A DNA stretch of 16,305 nt. Origin: Chitinophaga pinensis (GTDB lineage: Bacteria; Bacteroidota; Bacteroidia; UKL13-3). Positions 6,460 to 13,960 of this stretch are shown here, piece by piece. The notes beneath the pieces were generated by a model. The model was not told where the DNA came from and searched no databases. It was given only the letters and a program-made list of their open reading frames with translations. Position numbers and translations under genes: made by a program. Every line of letters starts with the position of its first letter. Position 1 is the first letter of the stretch. Location of the stretch: assembly GCA_945875195.1 (NCBI GenBank), contig CAMCJW010000030.1, forward strand, positions 1 to 16,305. The letters are read 5' to 3'.

Positions 6460-7362
6460 CTACTTCTCCAGCACTTGCATAAACACCCTAAAGCCAATCA
6501 AAGGACAAGCAACATAACTTGGGTAAAATTCATTGGGAGAATCAACTCTGAGCCAAAATTCGTTTGAGCGGTAATTGCCTCCGGCACATTCGCCTTTTAC
6601 ATTGATCATTTCACTTACATTGCCTGCTACGTGGTATAATCCGCTTTTACCTTGCTTTGCTTTTTTAAGGTTAACAGGCATCATATAATTAAATTGGCCA
6701 ATTGGGTGGCAATTTGTTTTTACCTCAATAGAATCGGTTGCTTTGATGCGCTTTCCTTCATCAGAAATAATGGTGTCAAACCAAACTTTTTCTGTGTATT
6801 CCTTTTCGCAATAATTCACAATCATGTCAGCTGGCTTGTCAACAATGCTATCGCCCCAAGGAAACTTATTTTTCTTATCACTCGCCGTTGCAGCTTGCTG
6901 CCATTCGCTCTTGGTAGGTAACTTAAAAACAACTTTTTTAAATTGCCTTTTTGGGTTAATGTTATATTGCTGTGTGAGCCAATTGATATAAAAATTTACT
7001 TGTTCGTAATTAACATTCACCAATGGATAATAAGCATAAGCTGGGTGCCTTAAATAATATTGCACATAAGGCTCATTATAGCTACCTGGATCTTTCCAAC
7101 GAACAGTATCAGGTAACACCATACCATACATAGATGGATTCATCCTTTTCTGCACATCTTCCATAAACAACAAATAATCCAAATTGGTAGTCTCATACCT
7201 ACAGGCATAAACCGTTTCATTCACCTGCACAAAATTCTTCTTGAAATTCTTATGATAATGCAAACCCTTCTCCACCTTCTGCGCATTTGCACTTAAAACC
7301 ACCAAAGCCAAAGTGAGCCCGACGAACAACGTCATGGTGAGCCTGCCGAATCCAGACGTCAT
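6460..7362 (-). CDS. Secreted FGE-sulfatase/SUMF1-fold protein, GldJ/GldK-like, probably non-catalytic
   Basis: The product has 300 residues from the ATG at 7362. It has a signal peptide ending SANA|Q (cleavage after residue 27) and no lipobox. The body follows the formylglycine-generating-enzyme fold: an early ACRYETTNLDYLLFM segment, LPTKSEWQQAA (148-158), FPWGD, GLYHVAGNVSEM (241-252), AGGNYRS and the terminal IGFRVF. The PDTVRWKDPGSYNEPY and HPAYAYYPLVNVNYEQ patches resemble the GldJ/GldK gliding/T9SS proteins. The two cysteines that do catalysis in true FGE are missing near GGNYRS, so a structural or binding role is more likely. The frame extends to 7419 but that would overlap the upstream gene. 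ATGs at 7362 and 7335 are both provided by repeats; I chose 7362 because it adds an Arg to the n-region. It lies 22 nt after the dehydrogenase stop, so the two are probably in one operon. Confidence 0.82.
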   Translation of the reverse strand: MTSGFGRLTMTLFVGLTLALVVLSANAQKVEKGLHYHKNFKKNFVQVNETVYACRYETTNLDYLLFMEDVQKRMNPSMYGMVLPDTVRWKDPGSYNEPYVQYYLRHPAYAYYPLVNVNYEQVNFYINWLTQQYNINPKRQFKKVVFKLPTKSEWQQAATASDKKNKFPWGDSIVDKPADMIVNYCEKEYTEKVWFDTIISDEGKRIKATDSIEVKTNCHPIGQFNYMMPVNLKKAKQGKSGLYHVAGNVSEMINVKGECAGGNYRSNEFWLRVDSPNEFYPSYVACPLIGFRVFMQVLEK

Positions 7363-7380
7363 GGTGAGCCTGTCGAATCC
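7303..7380 (-). repeat. Two close and one degenerate repeat copies at the start of the FGE-fold gene
   Basis: On the minus strand, GGATTCGACAGGCTCACCAT (7354-7380 with its tail), GGATTCGGCAGGCTCACCAT (7330-7353) and a degenerate GTTCGTCGGGCTCACTTTG (7303-7329) follow each other with 27- and 24-nt periods. They are therefore in frame and read as FDRLTMT, FGRLTMT and FVGLTLA. The core TTCGACAGGCTCA is that of the 5561-5706 repeats. The first two copies carry the candidate ATG codons and the third lies in the hydrophobic core of the signal peptide. Confidence 0.8.
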
Positions 7381-7384
7381 ACCA

Positions 7385-8908
7385 CTACTCACGCAACATT
7401 TTTTTAACATAAGTACCATCCTCTGTTTTTACTTGCAGTATATAAATTCCATTTGGCAATTCCGAAACTTTTATTTTACTATGGTCATTATCCCATTCAA
7501 ACGTTTGAGCCATACCCAATAAATTGAACAATTGAATCTCTGCTCCATTTTTTAATTTAGGTTCAAAATTAATTTCATTTATAAATGGATTGGGATAGGT
7601 TTTAATTTCGTTTTTTAAGGCTTCTTCTAAACCAACATAGCTACAGCTTTCACAACTTAATTTTAAAATAAAAGTATTCACAGCATCACTGCTTAAATAA
7701 ATGTCGGGGCTCCTAAGATGATAAGGCTGAATGGCTAACCCCACTGGTCTTGCCCAAAACTTTTTATTTATACTATCGGTAAGAAAACCCGTCATAAAAT
7801 CTGCATAACTTATTAACTTTTTATATGGACCATTCATATCCCTTGTAAGAAAAATTAACTTATATCCAGTGGCAGGAGTTCTGTTCCAACTTCCACGCAG
7901 CGTAGTAAAAAATCCATTATTCGTATTTCTAAAGGCTAATTCGGAGAATTCTAATTCCATAGGTGCGGAATGAGCTTGTATGAGTCCACCTGGTTCTTTC
8001 ATTTTATTTACCAGAAGCGTGTCAATGAATGTTATTGGTTTAAGAGCTTTGTAATTTGAATGTGCTTCCATATTGAACCAAACCTGATTTCCATAAGCAA
8101 AAGGATAGCCATAATAGCCGCTGTCTTCAATAACACTGATCCATTCTGGCGGAATATCATTGCCTTGTTGGTCACTGCCATTGTTATTTGCCCAGAAATT
8201 CCCATTGGGGTCGAATGCCAAACCTACCGCATTCCTAATGCCTGTAGCATAAATTTTTCTTCCGGTTCCATCTAAATTGTACTGTTCAATAATTGCTCGG
8301 CCTTCCTCTCTTGCCACGTTCGCCGCAGAGCCTATAGAAACATATATTTTTTGCTTATTTGCATCTATTAAAATTGTTCTAGAGGTATGTCCTCCTCCTG
8401 GGTAATTTGACCGCAATCCAATTGAGTCTATAAGAACGATTTTAGTTTCGAAAAAACCATTGCCATCAAGGTCGCTACATTTTAAGATCTTAGTTTCTTC
8501 TGCCACATAAATATCTTTTTGGTAGAATTTAAAACAGTGTGCATTTACTCCCGTAATAACAGGAATCAAACTATCGGCAATATCATCCTTGTTTTTATCT
8601 GGTAAAGCATAAATGCTGCCATTGCTTTTATAGTCTATTACATGTAAAATACCATTTGGGCTAATTTCCAAAACCCTCGGCTTGGTAAGGCCCCCTAAAT
8701 AAAATACAGATGCTTGATAGCCTTCTGGGAGATATACTTGATGCGTTGTATCCATTAAACTTTTAAATTTATCTGGAACAATTAAATTACTCTTTACCAA
8801 AGTAAAACCAAACGGGTCTTTAGGCGTCATATTCACCTTTCCCGGTTGGGCAAGAATTATTTTTGTGAATAGAATTAACAAAAAGAGAAATAGGTGATTT
8901 GTTTTCAT
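7385..8908 (-). CDS. Secreted glucose/sorbosone dehydrogenase-type beta-propeller with T9SS sorting domain
   Basis: The product has 507 residues. A signal peptide (MKTNHLFLF...ILA|Q, cut after residue 20) leads into a GSDH-type six-bladed propeller, the family of soluble PQQ-dependent aldose/sorbosone dehydrogenases. Recognisable patches are YLPEGYQASVF, the GGGHTSR motif with His174 (candidate catalytic base), TGIRNAVGLAFDPNGNFWANNNGSD and LRGSWNRTPATGYKL. Residues ~436-507 are a type A T9SS sorting domain: TYPNPFINEINFEP, a FNLLGMAQ strand, ELPNGIYILQV and the end YVKKMLRE. The protein is thus likely exported through the outer membrane by T9SS and attached to or released from the cell surface. 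Whether it binds PQQ and which sugar it oxidises cannot be read; no pqq genes are present. The FGE-fold gene follows 22 nt downstream. The upstream gap is shared with the divergent efflux locus. Family call confident. Confidence 0.88.
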   Translation of the reverse strand: MKTNHLFLFLLILFTKIILAQPGKVNMTPKDPFGFTLVKSNLIVPDKFKSLMDTTHQVYLPEGYQASVFYLGGLTKPRVLEISPNGILHVIDYKSNGSIYALPDKNKDDIADSLIPVITGVNAHCFKFYQKDIYVAEETKILKCSDLDGNGFFETKIVLIDSIGLRSNYPGGGHTSRTILIDANKQKIYVSIGSAANVAREEGRAIIEQYNLDGTGRKIYATGIRNAVGLAFDPNGNFWANNNGSDQQGNDIPPEWISVIEDSGYYGYPFAYGNQVWFNMEAHSNYKALKPITFIDTLLVNKMKEPGGLIQAHSAPMELEFSELAFRNTNNGFFTTLRGSWNRTPATGYKLIFLTRDMNGPYKKLISYADFMTGFLTDSINKKFWARPVGLAIQPYHLRSPDIYLSSDAVNTFILKLSCESCSYVGLEEALKNEIKTYPNPFINEINFEPKLKNGAEIQLFNLLGMAQTFEWDNDHSKIKVSELPNGIYILQVKTEDGTYVKKMLRE

Positions 8909-8989
8909 TTTGTGGGTTGTAAATCTTTGCTTGCAAGTTAATTAATTGTTTCTGAAAACAATATACCTTTCATATTTTTCAAAATAATG

Positions 8990-8997
8990 TAACTTTG
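8990..8997 (+). promoter_or_regulatory. Consensus Bacteroidota -7 promoter box TAACTTTG for the metal-efflux locus
   Basis: The box matches TAnnTTTG exactly and lies in the 95-bp gap between the divergent dehydrogenase and efflux genes. The -33 position has no clear TTG. The box ends 6 nt before the GTG at 9004, so transcription would start at or just before the start codon. A minus-strand box of the form TATTTTG (8981-8987) is next to it and could serve the dehydrogenase. Confidence 0.5.
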
Positions 8998-9003
8998 CCC
9001 TGC

Positions 9004-9399
9004 GTGATAAAATTAAGCTTTAAAAAATGTGGGTTTTTATTTTTAGGAACATTGTTCTTGATAAGCTCGCTATTGCCTGGTTTTGCCGAACAATTGAATA
9101 AGCTTCCTTCTTTGGTAAATCACTACAGGCACCATGTTGAAGAACATGATACTGCTGGTTTTTCGGAGTTTATTGCTTTACATTATGGAGATGATTCTAA
9201 TCACAAGACCGAAGAAAATCACCAAGACTTGCCTTTGTACCATGTAAGTGGAACCACTTTAATTGTGATGTTTCAAGAATTTTCTGCCAATATTGTACCA
9301 ATCTCAGAACTCACCTTTGTTGAGTTCACTGCGTATAAGCAAGAATTGTATTCCTTCTCAATCCCCGGAACCATCTTCCAACCCCCTCGTGTGGCTTAA
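9004..9399 (+). CDS. Small exported His-rich protein preceding the metal-efflux genes
   Basis: The product has 131 residues if it starts at the GTG at 9004. No ATG lies between the in-frame TGA at 8953 and the signal peptide, so the start must be GTG 9004 or TTG 8995; the latter sits inside the predicted promoter box. The N-terminus is a good signal sequence (MIKLSFKK, hydrophobic core, PGFA|EQ near residue 28). Residues 40-80 hold eight histidines plus many Asp/Glu (HYRHHVEEH, HYGDDSNHKTEENHQ), suggesting a periplasmic metal-binding role. The rest is unlike any domain I know. From memory, small proteins of this look, ending in a PP(R/Q) motif like its IFQPPRVA, occur ahead of CzcA/CusA genes in Bacteroidota. 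It is 213 nt upstream of the pump gene. A metal-buffer or sensor role is an inference from position and His content. Confidence 0.72.
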   Translation: MIKLSFKKCGFLFLGTLFLISSLLPGFAEQLNKLPSLVNHYRHHVEEHDTAGFSEFIALHYGDDSNHKTEENHQDLPLYHVSGTTLIVMFQEFSANIVPISELTFVEFTAYKQELYSFSIPGTIFQPPRVA

Positions 9400-9580
9400 G
9401 TTTGGTTTTTACACAAAGTTACTAAGTAACAATTTTTTTTAGAGCGTTTTTAAAAAATTGTTGCTTTGTTTATTTGTAGTTTAAAAGTTAGGTTTTTAAA
9501 CCAAGCAACTAAGTAACAATTTCTTTAAAAAATTATTGCATTATCAGCAAAATTGTTGCTTCGTTTCTTCGTAGTTAAAA
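9399..9580. repeat. Two tandem ~87-95 bp repeat units with internal inverted arms, in the leader of the pump gene
   Basis: 9399-9439 and 9486-9526 match at 35 of 41 positions by eye (AGTT.GGTTTTTA.AC.AAG..ACTAAGTAACAATTT). Each unit ends in a related arm, AAATTGTTGCTT(T/C)GTTT.TT(T/C)GTAGTT (about 9456-9483 and 9550-9577), that is partly complementary to its own start (AAGTAACAATTT against AAATTGTTGCTT). Each unit can therefore fold into an imperfect AT-rich hairpin. This fills the whole 213-bp gap between the His-rich protein and the pump gene. A role in adjusting expression of the pump is possible but unsupported. Confidence 0.75.
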
Positions 9581-9612
9581 CTATTGTTTTTTTATCAAAA
9601 TATTCAAAATAA

Positions 9613-12600
9613 ATGTTAAATAGAATCATTGGATTTTCTGTCCATCATAAATTGATTATAGCGCTGTTCACCTTTTTCTTATTGGTGTATGGTGGCTACC
9701 AATTAACAAAACTGCCCATAGATGCGGTGCCAGATATTACCAATAACCAAGTTCAGGTAATAACCATTTCGCCATCATTGGGGGCACCAGATGTAGAAAG
9801 GCTCATCACCTTTCCTTTAGAGCAAGCCTTGAGCAATATCCCTGGCAAAATAGAGATTAGAAGCTTCTCGCGTTTCGGACTCTCATTAGTTACCATTGTG
9901 TTCGATGACAATACGGATGTGTATTGGGCACGGCAGCAAGTGAGCGAGCGCTTGCAAGGTGTTAAAGACCAAATTCCAAACGATGTGGGAGTTCCAGAAT
10001 TAGGTCCGGTTACAACTGGTCTAGGAGAAATTTATCAATACGTGGTTCGACCCAAACCTGGATTTGAAAAAAAATACAATGCACAAGAATTGCGCACCAT
10101 ACAAGATTGGATGGTGAGAAGGCAATTGTTAGGCGTTAAAGGCGTAGCCGATGTAAGTAGCTTTGGCGGTTACCTCAAACAATATGAAGTTGAAGTAGAT
10201 CTTAACAGGTTAAAGGCTCAAAATATCAATATCCAAGATGTTTATACTGCCCTCAATCAAAACAACCAAAATGAAGGTGGTGCCTATATAGAAAAAGGTC
10301 CCCAAGTTTTGTTTATTAGAAGTGAAGGTTTGATAAAGTCTATTGAAGACATAGAACTAATTGTAGTTAAAGTATTGCCCAATGGAACACCAGTTTTTGT
10401 AAAAGATATTGGTAAGGTTGCTATTGGTCATGCCACTCGTTACGGTGCCATGGTTTATAACGATGAGCAAGAAGTGGCAGGTGCTGTTGTAATGATGTTG
10501 AAGGGTGCTAATAGCAATGATGTAATTAAAACGGTGAAGGAACGAATTGCCCAAATTCAAGAAACACTCCCCGAAGGTGTTTTGATAGATGCGTTTTTGG
10601 ATCGAACCAAAATGGTTAACAACGCCATTGGCACAGTTGAAACCAACTTAATGGAAGGTGCACTTATTGTTATTTTTATTTTAGTATTGTTTTTAGGCAA
10701 TGTTAGAGCTGGCTTATTGGTTGCCTCGGTTATTCCGCTCTCCATGCTTTTTGCTGTAATTATGATGAATGCTTTTGGCGTAAGTGGAAATCTGATGAGT
10801 TTAGGTGCGCTCGACTTTGGCCTTATTGTAGATGGAGCTGTAATTATTGTGGAGGCCGTTATGCACACCATTTCGCATAGCAGGCGCTTTACTAAAATTA
10901 TTGACCTATCCCAAAATAAAATGGATACGGAGGTAAAACATGCAGCCGGAAAAATGATGAACAGCGCTGTGTTTGGTCAGCTTATCATCTTAATTGTTTA
11001 CTTACCAATATTTAGCCTAGAAGGCATAGAAGGAAAAATGTTTAAACCCATGGCTCAAACAGTAGCTTTTGCTTTATTGGGTGCCTTTATTTTATCACTC
11101 ACTTATATTCCCATGATGAGTGCTATCTTATTAAAAAATATTTCACATGCACCAAATTTTGCAGACAGGTGGATGGTTAAAATTGAGAGCATTTATCATT
11201 ATTGTTTGGTTAGAATTTTGGCTCGACCCAAAGCTGTTATTACGAGTGTAATTTTGTTGTTTGTTTCTTCTTTGTTAGTAATGACCCAATTAGGTGGTGA
11301 ATTTATTCCATCGCTGGAGGAGGGCGATTTTGCTGTGGAAACAAGGGTTTTAACAGGTAGTAATTTAAATGTGAGTATTGATGTTGCCAAGAAGGCGGCA
11401 CATATTTTAAAATCAAAATTTCCGGAAGTGGAAGAGGTGGTAAGTAAAATTGGCAGTGGAGAAATTCCTACCGATCCAATGCCCATTGAAGCACAAGATT
11501 TGATGATTATATTAAAAGATAAAAAGGAGTGGACCAGTGCCAAAACTTTTCCTGAATTGGCAGAAAAAATGAGCAAAGAATTAGAAGCAATTTCTGGTGC
11601 TACTTTTGGTTTTCAATATCCCGTGCAAATGCGATTCAATGAATTGATGACAGGTGCGAGGCAAGATGTGGTGTGTAAAATTTTTGGTGAAGATTTAGAT
11701 ACATTGGCTATATACGCCGATAAACTTGGAAGGATTGCCAAAGAAATTGAAGGAGCCAGAGATGTGTATGTGGAGCCCGTTACAGGAATGCCTCAAATTG
11801 TTATTCAACTCAACCGAAGTTTGTTGGCCCAATATAAATTAAATGTATCGGAGGTAAATGCCAATATTCACGCAGCTTTTGCTGGTAAATTATCGGGTAT
11901 GGTTTATGAAGGCGAACGGAGGTTTAGGTTAGTTGTTAGGTTGGCCAAAGAACAAAGAACGCAGTTAGATGATATCCGCAATTTGCTTATTCCTGTTCCT
12001 GGTGGCGGACAAGTTCCATTGAATCAATTGGCCAATGTTGAGATAATAGATGGTCCTAATCAAATTCAACGAGAGGATGCTAAACGACGCATTGTGATGG
12101 GATTTAATGTGCGAGGAAGAGATGTTCAAAGTATAGTAAAAGAGTTGCAAGCTCGCATGAAAAATGAAGTGAAATTTCCTCCTGGATATTATGTTACTTA
12201 TGGTGGGGCATTTGAGAATTTAGAGGCAGCAAAATCCAGATTAGCCATTGCTGTGCCTGTTTCTTTGTTGCTTATTTTATTGTTATTGTATTTTGCATTT
12301 AACTCCATGAAACAAGGTTTACTTATTTATTCGGCCATCCCATTATCTGCTATAGGCGGTATTTTTGCCTTGGCTTTGCGCGGCTTGCCTTTTAGTATTT
12401 CTGCCGGTGTTGGTTTTATTGCATTATTTGGTGTAGCTGTATTAAACGGTATCGTTTTAATTGCAGAATTTAACAGGCAAAAAACTGAAGGCTTAACCGA
12501 TTTAAAAGAGATAGTTTTGGCGGGAACCAAATTGCGTTTAAGGCCAGTATTAATGACAGCTTGTGTGGCTTCCTTAGGTTTTTTGCCCATGGCCTTATCA

Positions 12601-13947
12601 AATGGTGCAGGAGCCGAAGTGCAGCGCCCGCTAGCCACAGTGGTTATTGGTGGTTTATTATTGGCCACCTTCTTAACCTTATTTGTGTTGCCAGTTTTAT
12701 ACATGTTGTTTGAACGCAAACCAAATATAAAGTATCCAAAGGTTGCAGTGCTCATTGCATTTTTCTGTTTGAACCTAATGCAAGTAAATGCACAAATACC
12801 TATTAACTTAAATCAAGCTGTTGATTCGGCGTTTAAATACAACCAAGGTTTAAGTGCACAAGATTATAGAACCAAATCGGCCCAGAAAATGAAAGGCAGT
12901 GGCTGGAATTTACCTATGACCACAGCGCATTATGAGCGCGGACAAATAAACTCTAATTATTCCGATGATCGCTTTGTGGTGAGTCAGAGTTTAATGTTTC
13001 CAACGGTTTATATGAACCAAAAGAAAGTGCTGCGTTCCGAATATGAATTGGCCCAACAAGAATTTGGTTCTCAAAAATTGGATTTGAAAGCCGAGGTGTC
13101 GAGGCAATATTATTTGTATTTGTTTTTAGCCGAAAAGGAAAAAATTTGGAAGGAGTATGATATAAGAATCATAGAACAACTTAAACTGGCATCATTAAGG
13201 CTCAAAGCAGGTGAAAGCAATGTCATTGAAAAGGCTTCAGCAGAGCAGCACCGAGCAGAATCAATGAAACAATTACAGCAAGTGATGTTAGAGAAAGCAG
13301 CCAGTTTAATTAGGTTTCAATTGTTGATTGGCACCCATGATTTATTTGTTCCTGCCGATAGTTTAACACGCATGCCACTTGCCGTGAAAGACAGCTCTCA
13401 ATTGACTGCTAGTCCATATTTATTGCGATTGCAAAAACAAAAAGACATCAGCATGGGCAAACTAAAATCGGAAAGGTCAAAGTACTTGCCTGAGCTACAA
13501 TTTGGTTACCAAAATATGTCGATTACAGGTATTGGAAACGATGATATTTATTACCCACGTTCCCAACGTTTTCAAGCTTTTCAGGTTGGGGTGGGAGTGC
13601 CATTATTTTTTGGTTCAACCCAATCAAAATCTAAGGCATTGACCTTTGAGTTAAAGGCCCGAGAATTAGAATATCAATATACCAAAGCCAAAATGAATCA
13701 ACAGTTAATTGAATGGCAAAGGCAATTGGTGTCATTAGATTTGATGTGTAAATATTATGAGGATACCGTATTACCTCAAGCCAAAACTGCCCGAGAGGCG
13801 GCATGGAATCAATATCTTCAGGGGAGTCTTAATTTCATGGAATGGACAATCTTGCACAACCAAACCTTGCAAACAAATACTGCTTATTTAGAAACTGTTC
13901 AACAGTTTAATCAATTAATGATTCAATACCAAAGTTACCAACCATAA
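9613..13947 (+). CDS. czcA: CzcA-type heavy-metal RND pump fused to a TolC/CzcC-type outer-membrane channel
   Basis: The product has 1444 residues. Residues 1-1040 are a complete HME-RND pump, which takes metal ions from the periplasm and uses proton influx to expel them. It starts with TM1 and LPIDAVPDITNNQVQV. The proton-relay helix reads LDFGLIVDGAVIIVE with Asp401, Asp407 and Glu414, the CzcA-like pattern (Zn/Co/Cd/Ni class) rather than the CusA copper pattern. The second repeat ends with GVAVLNGIVLIAEFN, RLRPVLMTACVASLGFLPMA and the last membrane helix. Residues 1061-1444 are a TolC-family outer-membrane factor with its two coiled-coil halves (KLDLKAEVSRQYYLYLFLAEKE and FELKARELEYQY patches). 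Between them KVAVLIAFFCLNLMQVNA|Q (1043-1061) looks like an internal signal peptide that returns the chain to the periplasm. The adaptor gene follows after 13 nt. Such fusions are known in Bacteroidota. Metal specificity unproven. Confidence 0.93.
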   Translation: MLNRIIGFSVHHKLIIALFTFFLLVYGGYQLTKLPIDAVPDITNNQVQVITISPSLGAPDVERLITFPLEQALSNIPGKIEIRSFSRFGLSLVTIVFDDNTDVYWARQQVSERLQGVKDQIPNDVGVPELGPVTTGLGEIYQYVVRPKPGFEKKYNAQELRTIQDWMVRRQLLGVKGVADVSSFGGYLKQYEVEVDLNRLKAQNINIQDVYTALNQNNQNEGGAYIEKGPQVLFIRSEGLIKSIEDIELIVVKVLPNGTPVFVKDIGKVAIGHATRYGAMVYNDEQEVAGAVVMMLKGANSNDVIKTVKERIAQIQETLPEGVLIDAFLDRTKMVNNAIGTVETNLMEGALIVIFILVLFLGNVRAGLLVASVIPLSMLFAVIMMNAFGVSGNLMSLGALDFGLIVDGAVIIVEAVMHTISHSRRFTKIIDLSQNKMDTEVKHAAGKMMNSAVFGQLIILIVYLPIFSLEGIEGKMFKPMAQTVAFALLGAFILSLTYIPMMSAILLKNISHAPNFADRWMVKIESIYHYCLVRILARPKAVITSVILLFVSSLLVMTQLGGEFIPSLEEGDFAVETRVLTGSNLNVSIDVAKKAAHILKSKFPEVEEVVSKIGSGEIPTDPMPIEAQDLMIILKDKKEWTSAKTFPELAEKMSKELEAISGATFGFQYPVQMRFNELMTGARQDVVCKIFGEDLDTLAIYADKLGRIAKEIEGARDVYVEPVTGMPQIVIQLNRSLLAQYKLNVSEVNANIHAAFAGKLSGMVYEGERRFRLVVRLAKEQRTQLDDIRNLLIPVPGGGQVPLNQLANVEIIDGPNQIQREDAKRRIVMGFNVRGRDVQSIVKELQARMKNEVKFPPGYYVTYGGAFENLEAAKSRLAIAVPVSLLLILLLLYFAFNSMKQGLLIYSAIPLSAIGGIFALALRGLPFSISAGVGFIALFGVAVLNGIVLIAEFNRQKTEGLTDLKEIVLAGTKLRLRPVLMTACVASLGFLPMALSNGAGAEVQRPLATVVIGGLLLATFLTLFVLPVLYMLFERKPNIKYPKVAVLIAFFCLNLMQVNAQIPINLNQAVDSAFKYNQGLSAQDYRTKSAQKMKGSGWNLPMTTAHYERGQINSNYSDDRFVVSQSLMFPTVYMNQKKVLRSEYELAQQEFGSQKLDLKAEVSRQYYLYLFLAEKEKIWKEYDIRIIEQLKLASLRLKAGESNVIEKASAEQHRAESMKQLQQVMLEKAASLIRFQLLIGTHDLFVPADSLTRMPLAVKDSSQLTASPYLLRLQKQKDISMGKLKSERSKYLPELQFGYQNMSITGIGNDDIYYPRSQRFQAFQVGVGVPLFFGSTQSKSKALTFELKARELEYQYTKAKMNQQLIEWQRQLVSLDLMCKYYEDTVLPQAKTAREAAWNQYLQGSLNFMEWTILHNQTLQTNTAYLETVQQFNQLMIQYQSYQP

Positions 13948-13960
13948 TAAAAATACCAAC

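Noticed and set aside
6117..6567. Plus-strand frames of 121 and 80 codons over the hairpin array
   Set aside because: They are low-complexity translations of the repeats and the pyrimidine tract (SLKAGVGG and PFPF runs) and lie opposite real genes.
5541..7380. Insertion sequence or transposon
   Set aside because: Despite the many repeats there is no transposase frame and no target-site duplication that I can see.
7363..7419. Longer FGE-fold protein starting at 7419
   Set aside because: It would overlap 35 bp of the upstream dehydrogenase gene and put a Cys/Gly-rich stretch ahead of the signal peptide.
10357..12755. Minus-strand frames inside the pump gene
   Set aside because: They are antisense shadows with Ile/Thr/Lys-rich low-complexity translations; the pump frame has full family motifs.
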